The notes under the pieces were generated by a model. The model saw only the letters and a program-made list of their open reading frames with translations. It searched no databases and was not told the DNA's origin. This document shows, in pieces, positions 58,619 through 64,000 of a stretch of 64,000 nt of DNA. The stretch covers positions 1 through 64,000 of the forward strand of contig JAYODE010000011.1 in the NCBI GenBank assembly GCA_038106185.1, given 5' to 3'. The position numbers were made by a program, and so were the translations under genes. The DNA comes from UBA4582 sp038106185. GTDB lineage: Bacteria; Pseudomonadota; Gammaproteobacteria; Pseudomonadales; Azotimanducaceae. Position 1 is the first letter of the stretch; each line of letters begins with the position of its first letter.

Positions 58619-61147
58619 CTAGATGATGTCTGCACTGGTAATTCTATCTCCATCGCCCAGGTTCACTGCTGTGCCGACCTCCGCCGGCTCAAGCCCGGGT
58701 CGGTACAGTGATTTTTTGTCGGTGCCACGAACCCGCTCATACTTCTTAGCTGACGTGTACTCAGGTTCCAGAAGGACCTTAGCACCCAGCGCCCGCTGGT
58801 GTTGCAGCGGGGAAACTTCACCATAACTGGTCGACCGCTGACGCGGCCTTCTACCCATGCCAGTGATGATCGCCTCCATTTGCTCAGGAGAAGTTTCCTG
58901 ACCATGACTTGCGCCCGCGGCACGGGTTATCGTCTCGTTCATCAGGGTACCACCCAAATCGTTGACACCCGCATTGAGGCAAGCCTTTAGGCCGTCAGGG
59001 CCGAGTTTCGTCCAAGAAGCCTGTATATTTTTAAACAAGGGGTTAAGCACCAGTCTAGCGATGGCATGCATCAAGACTGCCTCTCTAAAGGTGGGGCCTT
59101 TGCGCGCCCCGCCCTTGAGAAACATGGGCGCTTCCATATGAATGAAAGGCAGAATGACAAACTCAGTAAATCCACCGGTCTTCGCCTGCAAGCGTCTGAT
59201 CTTTAACAAGTGATTGGCGACATGTTCATACTTCTCAATATGGCCGTACATGATAGTCGCTGTGGTATTAAAGCCCTGCTTATGGGCAGCTTCCATGACT
59301 TCCAGCCATTGTGCAGAATTGATTTTATCCGGGCACAAGGTGGCTCGAACGTCGTCATCGAGAATCTCTGCAGCAGTACCAGGCAGGGTACCAAGGCCCG
59401 CTTCTTTCAGTTGACCCAGATAGTCGTCCAGACTGAGACCCAGCGTGTGTGCACCCTGCCAGACTTCAAGGGGAGAGAACGCATGAATATGCATATCGGG
59501 AATCACTTGCTTAATGCTGTGACAAATATCGATATAAGTTTGGCCCGTATACTCAGGATGAATTCCACCCTGCAGGCACACCTCGGTCGCGCCTCGCTCA
59601 TAGGCCTCGCGAGTTCGGCGCATGATCTCTTCAGGTGACAGATCATAGGGCCGACCGCGCAGATTTTCGCTCATTTTGCCCTTTGAAAAGGCACAGAACT
59701 GGCACTTAAAATAGCAGACATTGGTGTAGTTGATATTGCGGTTGACGACATAGGTTACCTCATCGCCAGCCACTTTTTTCCGCAGCTGATCCGCCGCCTG
59801 ACAGACATGAGTAAAGTCGTCTCCGCGCGCCTGAAACAAGCGGACTATCTCTGCGGGTTCTAGCTCATCGCCGACAACAGCTTTGTCAATAATTCGCTGC
59901 AGGTCGGCACTGGCCGGCATTTTCGCCAGACTCGAGACTCGCGCGACATCCGTCGCCGGTGGATCAACGATAGCACCCGCGGACCAGTCTTCAACCCTGG
60001 CGAAACCGGCACCGTCAATTGCCTGACGTAATTGTGGCTGCAACTGAGGCTCAATCCAGCGATCAATATCAAGCGCATACGCCGGATAAATCGCGAGTCG
60101 TTCAACCAGCACCTTGCCGGCTTTCGCAGTCTCATCTGCAAGATGGCCCAAATGCGGCCAAGGCGCTTCCGGATTGACAAAGTCCGGCGTCACCGGCGAT
60201 ACGCCACCCCAGTCGTTAATGCCTGCTCCAACTATTTGTTCAAGCACTCCCGGGCTCAAATTCGGCGGCGCTTGAATATTCATTGTTGCTCCGAAGATGA
60301 TTCGTGCCATTGCAATGGTCCAGAGCAACTCATTCAGATCAGGTTCTGGCGCTTTCGCCATCAGAGTTTCCGGCTTGGCTCGAAAATTCTGAATAATGAT
60401 TTCCTGAATCTGTCCGTGGGCGATATTGGCCTGGCGTAACACCAACAGCGATTCGATGCGCTCTCGCCGAGTTTCGCCGATACCAATCAAAATTCCACTG
60501 GTAAATGGCACGCGGGCCTCACCGGCCAGGCGCAGGGTCTCCAGCCTGAGAGCCGGCACCTTATCCGGAGATCCATAATGCGGCATACCCTTTTCCAACA
60601 AGCGATCAGAGGCGCTCTCTAGCATGATACCCATAGAGACCGATACCTTGCGCAACTCAGCAAACTCACTGGCCGTCATCAACCCTGGGTTTAGGTGCGG
60701 AAACAATCCAGTTTCCTTGAACACCATTTCTGCCATATCGCGTAGATACGACAGGGTCGAGTCCTGATGTAATGCCTTAAGTCCCTCTCGTGCTGCTTTG
60801 TAACGAAGCTCAGGCTTGTCGCCGAGGGTAAACAGGGCTTCCTTGCAACCTGCTCGAGCACCGTCTTGTGCTATTTTCAGTACCTGTTCAGGCGTCAAAT
60901 AGGGTGCCTGCAGCTTACGTGGCACCTGAGCAAAGGTGCAGTAGTGACAGACGTCCCGGCAGAGATGGGTTAAAGGAATGAAGACTTTGCGGGAATAAGA
61001 AATTGCGTTCTGATGGCCCGAGTCGCGCAACATGGCCGCGACCTGCATCAAACTCTGAGTATCTTTTGTAGTCGCAAGTGCCAACACGTCATCATCAGAC
61101 AGAGGTGCTACAGATGCCTGGGACAATAACGCGCGATAATCGATCAT
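58619..61147 (-). CDS. fbiC: bifunctional FO synthase (CofG-CofH fusion)
   Basis: An 842-residue fusion of two radical SAM enzymes that make the deazaflavin FO from tyrosine and 5-amino-6-ribitylamino-uracil. The N-terminal CofG half has its cluster in CRDVCHYC (Cys63, Cys67, Cys70). The C-terminal CofH half has NYTNVCYFKCQFCAFSKG (Cys478, Cys482, Cys485), and typical CofH segments such as LQGGIHPEYTG and SLDDYLGQLKEAGLGTLPGTAAEI. Length is normal for FbiC. It is the last gene of the F420 operon, with cofC five bases upstream. Confidence 0.95.
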   Translation of the reverse strand: MIDYRALLSQASVAPLSDDDVLALATTKDTQSLMQVAAMLRDSGHQNAISYSRKVFIPLTHLCRDVCHYCTFAQVPRKLQAPYLTPEQVLKIAQDGARAGCKEALFTLGDKPELRYKAAREGLKALHQDSTLSYLRDMAEMVFKETGLFPHLNPGLMTASEFAELRKVSVSMGIMLESASDRLLEKGMPHYGSPDKVPALRLETLRLAGEARVPFTSGILIGIGETRRERIESLLVLRQANIAHGQIQEIIIQNFRAKPETLMAKAPEPDLNELLWTIAMARIIFGATMNIQAPPNLSPGVLEQIVGAGINDWGGVSPVTPDFVNPEAPWPHLGHLADETAKAGKVLVERLAIYPAYALDIDRWIEPQLQPQLRQAIDGAGFARVEDWSAGAIVDPPATDVARVSSLAKMPASADLQRIIDKAVVGDELEPAEIVRLFQARGDDFTHVCQAADQLRKKVAGDEVTYVVNRNINYTNVCYFKCQFCAFSKGKMSENLRGRPYDLSPEEIMRRTREAYERGATEVCLQGGIHPEYTGQTYIDICHSIKQVIPDMHIHAFSPLEVWQGAHTLGLSLDDYLGQLKEAGLGTLPGTAAEILDDDVRATLCPDKINSAQWLEVMEAAHKQGFNTTATIMYGHIEKYEHVANHLLKIRRLQAKTGGFTEFVILPFIHMEAPMFLKGGARKGPTFREAVLMHAIARLVLNPLFKNIQASWTKLGPDGLKACLNAGVNDLGGTLMNETITRAAGASHGQETSPEQMEAIITGMGRRPRQRSTSYGEVSPLQHQRALGAKVLLEPEYTSAKKYERVRGTDKKSLYRPGLEPAEVGTAVNLGDGDRITSADII

Positions 61148-61151
61148 GTTT

Positions 61152-61844
61152 TCACCCTATTTTTACCAATTCTGGCGGCAGCTGGTTGAGAATACCGCTG
61201 TTCTCGATATAACGCTGCGTATGGGACTTCAAGTTTTGCCGAGCCAACACTGCGGCGAGTTCTACCACATCATCGGCTGTATCGATGTCCAAACCAATAC
61301 CCGGCAGCTTGGCGACCATGGCTTCGATACCGCGCGCCCTGGCCAGACTCAGGTGGCGACGAAAGCTGTCCTCGCCAAAACCAAAGGACATGCAATCTGG
61401 CGGCGAGCAGACAACACAGTTAGATCCACCAAGATCTGACGCGGGTACAATAGCAAACTCTGCATGATCTTGCTGACCAAAACCGTCCAGCACCACTTCC
61501 AGTTCCTCCACCGTCACCAGGGGAACATCACCCGGCAAAAACATCATGGTCGTGAAGCCTTCTGCAGCCAGTAACTGACTCGCACAGGTCACGGCATTAT
61601 TCAGACCCGGTTGAGTCGGCTCCGCAACAAGCCTGACGGAATAGCGCTTGGCAATATCAGCAACCTTTTCATCGTTGCTGATAATCAGCACCTCATCAAT
61701 GCGATCGCAGGTCGTCACAGCTTCGAGTACATCCTCTACCATCGCCTGAAAAAAATCGGCTCGCTGGTCTACCGACAGCCAACTGCCCAAACGCTGCTTG
61801 GCATTCACCAGCTGTTTGATCGGTATTACCACAGCAGTCGTCAT
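61152..61844 (-). CDS. cofC: CofC/FbiD phospho-substrate guanylyltransferase
   Basis: A 230-residue nucleotidyltransferase: VVIPIKQLVNAKQRL near the start and FLPGDVPLVTVEEL with the metal aspartate. The enzyme activates 2-phospholactate, PEP or 3-phosphoglycerate with GTP before transfer to FO; the choice cannot be read from the sequence here. It lies between cofD (5 bp) and fbiC (4 bp), consistent with a single transcript. Confidence 0.9.
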   Translation of the reverse strand: MTTAVVIPIKQLVNAKQRLGSWLSVDQRADFFQAMVEDVLEAVTTCDRIDEVLIISNDEKVADIAKRYSVRLVAEPTQPGLNNAVTCASQLLAAEGFTTMMFLPGDVPLVTVEELEVVLDGFGQQDHAEFAIVPASDLGGSNCVVCSPPDCMSFGFGEDSFRRHLSLARARGIEAMVAKLPGIGLDIDTADDVVELAAVLARQNLKSHTQRYIENSGILNQLPPELVKIG

Positions 61845-61849
61845 GATGA

Positions 61850-62821
61850 TTATTTGACAGTCGTCAGTTGATGGGCAAAGTCTAAAACCCGCGTCGCGAG
61901 CTTTGTTCTGTCCGACAACGTTAGCATGACTGTGTTGGTGACGATAGTCGGTATGCCTAACGCCTCAATCTCGGGCTGAAGCTCGGCATCATCGTCATCA
62001 ATGACAAACCCGTCGATGCGGCCCTGGTAGTGTTTAGCCACCGCAAGTGCTGATTGGGGCATTCCCAATTCAGCCATCATTTTCGCTGCAGGGCCCTTGA
62101 TGGCGAGACCACCGACAATCGGCGAGACCGCGATTATCGGCGCCTTAGATGCCCGCATCGCGGTCAAAGCACCGGGAAGACCTAACACCGGATCAACGCT
62201 TACAAAAGGATTTGACGGACATATCACTATCGCCGTCAGATCAGGATCTCTGAGTCCGGCCAGAAAACCCGGACTCGGTACTGCATCCTGAATGCCTGCA
62301 AAGGTGAAGCCGGTGACTTCAGGTGCGCAGCGATCTCGAACAAAATAGTGTTGAAATGCCAGCGACTCGCCGCTGCGAGTCTGAACGATGGTCGCCACTG
62401 GGTCGTCCGTCATGGGCAACAGCGCATGCTGTATGCCAAGTCGCTGACACAGCGTTTGAGTCACACTCGTCAGGCTGGCACCCGCGGCCAGCAATTGCTG
62501 TCGCTGAATGTGAGTCGCCAGATCCCGATCTCCCAGCGCAAACCAGGTTTCACCCTGCAGTCGAGCCAGCGCTTCTATAAAATGCCAGCTTTCATTCTCC
62601 TGACCCCAGCCCAGTTCCTTGTTATTCATTCCTGCCAAGGTATACATGACCGTATCCAGATCGGGACAGATCGGCAGTCCAAGATGAACAAAATCGTCGC
62701 CGGTATTGGCGACAACGATCAATTGCTCAGGTGCCAGTAGATGGGCAAAACCCAGTGCAAGCTTCGCACCACCGACGCCTCCGGAGATTGCTAGACACTT
62801 GGGTTGGGTTTTATTCATCAT
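61850..62821 (-). CDS. cofD: 2-phospholactate (or EPPG) transferase CofD/FbiA
   Basis: A 323-residue transferase with the family start ISGGVGGAKLALGFAHLL, NTGDDFVHLGL, PICPDLDTVMYTLAG, and NPFVSVDPVLGLPG. It joins the phosphorylated side chain from the CofC product to FO, giving F420-0 or dehydro-F420-0. Two adjacent ATG codons can serve as start (62821 or 62818). Confidence 0.93.
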   Translation of the reverse strand: MMNKTQPKCLAISGGVGGAKLALGFAHLLAPEQLIVVANTGDDFVHLGLPICPDLDTVMYTLAGMNNKELGWGQENESWHFIEALARLQGETWFALGDRDLATHIQRQQLLAAGASLTSVTQTLCQRLGIQHALLPMTDDPVATIVQTRSGESLAFQHYFVRDRCAPEVTGFTFAGIQDAVPSPGFLAGLRDPDLTAIVICPSNPFVSVDPVLGLPGALTAMRASKAPIIAVSPIVGGLAIKGPAAKMMAELGMPQSALAVAKHYQGRIDGFVIDDDDAELQPEIEALGIPTIVTNTVMLTLSDRTKLATRVLDFAHQLTTVK

Positions 62822-62827
62822 CAGGGC

Positions 62828-63607
62828 TTAGCGAAACAAATCCATGGACTTGGGCCTGATCAAAGGCCTTACTCCCCGTAGCGCCGGATCCTCAGGCTCT
62901 TTGGGTTGATAGCCTCGAACCAGGACGACCGGTGTCTTCTCGCTCGTCTGGCCCATGACCAGAGACGCGCCTGCAGCCATCTCATCCGCCGCTGCAACCA
63001 GCGTGACCTTCAACTCGCGGCCAAAAATGTCGGTCTTGCCAATGTAATCTTCCAGCGCCGTCAGACCCGCGACTCCGATCGCCAAACCCAGGGAGCCGTT
63101 GCGCCACGCGCGACCCAGACTATCGTTGATGATAACGCCTACATCAACGCCATGACGCGCTTTGATCAGGTCTCGAATGCGCGCTGCACTCGCGTCCGGA
63201 TCAACGGGCAACAGCAAACAAAGCGAATCGTCTGTATCATTGTCGTGGGCGATATTTGACTGGTCGATACCGGCATTCGCCTGAACAAAGCCGAGCCTGT
63301 GCTCAACCACCAGAACGCCCTGGCGTTTGCGGACGACCTCATTGGACTCGTCAAGAATGGCCTGAACCTTTCGAGGGTCCTTGTCGACTTCCACCGCCAA
63401 GGCCAGGGCTGCGGCTGATGGCGTCACCGACCGCAAATCCAGATAGCGATTCTCTGCCTTCGATACCACTTTCTGCGCTAGTACCAGCACATCATCCGCC
63501 TGCAAAGCTTCTCCCATAGCCAGTATCGCCGTACTGATGATCTCCGCAAGGTCGTCCCCTGGTTCGATCATGGGTATGCCTTCAATCCCTATAAAGGTCA
63601 GTCTCAT
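62828..63607 (-). CDS. cofE: F420-0:gamma-glutamyl ligase CofE
   Basis: A 259-residue ligase that adds gamma-linked glutamates to F420-0. Visible features are IEGIPMIEPGDDLAEII, VLAQKVVSKAE, INDSLGRAWRNGSLGLAIGVAG and a C-terminal VRGYQ. It is the short form and lacks the C-terminal FMN domain that actinobacterial FbiB uses to reduce dehydro-F420-0. Gene spacing is 3 bp upstream and 6 bp downstream. Confidence 0.93.
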   Translation of the reverse strand: MRLTFIGIEGIPMIEPGDDLAEIISTAILAMGEALQADDVLVLAQKVVSKAENRYLDLRSVTPSAAALALAVEVDKDPRKVQAILDESNEVVRKRQGVLVVEHRLGFVQANAGIDQSNIAHDNDTDDSLCLLLPVDPDASAARIRDLIKARHGVDVGVIINDSLGRAWRNGSLGLAIGVAGLTALEDYIGKTDIFGRELKVTLVAAADEMAAGASLVMGQTSEKTPVVLVRGYQPKEPEDPALRGVRPLIRPKSMDLFR

Positions 63608-63610
63608 CGG

Positions 63611-64000
63611 CTACTCAGCCATTGGTGTGCCGGTGATGACAATACCAGCTCCATTGATCTTGTGATGGCGGTTGATAGAGATCAGCACTGAAGTTAGCGC
63701 CTCCGCTGCCGCCGAATTCGCCAAGGGTCCTGCATGCCATCCGCGCAAACCCAGTGCTTCAACCAGGGTTATCACCGTATCTCGCGCGGCACGCTTGTTA
63801 CCTGTGACCAGCACATCGCAGGCAATGCCGTGATCGCCCTGCAAATGCATGGCGCCGACATTCTGGAATGCCGAGACAACATCGACTTCATCACCGAGAA
63901 ACTCCTGTGCGCGAACCACCGCAGAACCCCCTTCTGGTAACTGCACGGTGCCCACCTTCGGCGGCATCAGCGGCACAGTCACGTCAATCAAAACCTTGCC
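63611..64000 (-). CDS. NADPH-dependent F420 reductase (C-terminal part; runs off the window)
   Basis: The last about 129 residues of an F420:NADPH oxidoreductase (Fno/NpdG): IDVTVPLMPPKV, VVSAFQNVGAMHL, DVLVTGNKRAARDTVI and LGLRGWHAGPLANSAAAEALTSVLISIN. The N-terminal NADP-binding half lies beyond 64000. It would exchange hydride between NADPH and F420, supplying F420H2 for the LLM enzymes. It is the first visible gene of the operon. Confidence 0.88.
   Translation of the reverse strand, partial: GKVLIDVTVPLMPPKVGTVQLPEGGSAVVRAQEFLGDEVDVVSAFQNVGAMHLQGDHGIACDVLVTGNKRAARDTVITLVEALGLRGWHAGPLANSAAAEALTSVLISINRHHKINGAGIVITGTPMAE

Overview
The window reads as chromosomal DNA of a Gram-negative, aerobic, probably marine gammaproteobacterium. 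Evidence: a TonB-dependent receptor, lipoprotein and outer-membrane style proteins, and YgiQ, RarD, TrhO, SirB1, TesB, MerC and GTP-type PEP carboxykinase homologues. An affinity to the Halieaceae/Spongiibacteraceae group is inference from gene content, not demonstrated. The sequence is a draft scaffold with four 100-N placeholder gaps (11230-11329, 31857-31956, 36271-36370, 58414-58513). Two of them sit inside short tandem repeats. I saw no rRNA, tRNA, insertion sequence, prophage or CRISPR array, and no recognisable transcription-factor gene. No gene-free stretch exceeds about 300 bases.

Layout. 1-5404: two minisatellites, a VOC protein, a MerC-like membrane protein, a minus-strand run (thiolase-like protein, YdjC/ChbG deacetylase, CoA-type NUDIX hydrolase) and a divergent luciferase-like (LLM) flavoenzyme. 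5534-15705: a tight eight-gene operon of an envelope system (lipoprotein, membrane pseudokinase with TPR-like repeats, PEGA/FGE-fold protein, PGAGH-repeat secreted protein, MotA/ExbB-type channel, degenerate actin/Hsp70-fold protein, two membrane-anchored vWA proteins), met tail to tail by a DUF4139 protein. 17324-25504: methyltransferase, RarD, GPH-type MFS transporter, acyl-CoA ligase/Rieske ferredoxin/TesB operon, a serine-hydrolase homologue without its serine, two small proteins. 25775-31856: LLM and acyl-CoA-dehydrogenase-like flavoenzymes, quinone oxidoreductase, epoxide hydrolase, 2Fe-2S ferredoxin, peroxiredoxin, truncated nitroreductase. 31957-38506: TonB receptor, truncated Gfo/Idh/MocA, TrhO, SirB1-type protein. 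38545-50927: aminoglycoside-phosphotransferase-like protein, wax ester synthase/DGAT, CaiB-type CoA transferase, acyl-CoA ligase, YgiQ, PckG, thiolase, two PaaI-type thioesterases. 51047-58343: DUF748, PhzF, TauD, GNAT and two LLM enzymes. 58619-64000: a compact coenzyme F420 operon (fno-cofE-cofD-cofC-fbiC) running off the right edge.

How it fits together. Much of the window is CoA-thioester and flavin/F420 chemistry: acyl-CoA ligases, thiolases, thioesterases, CoA transferase, WS/DGAT, epoxide hydrolase, ferredoxins and four LLM-family oxidoreductases beside a complete F420 pathway. This set resembles mycobacterial lipid metabolism placed in a proteobacterial chromosome. The best candidate for an undescribed system is the 5534-15705 operon. 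It joins a proton-channel-type protein to two vWA proteins with a shared SCGFGA membrane motif, and to three enzyme-fold proteins whose key catalytic residues appear to be missing.
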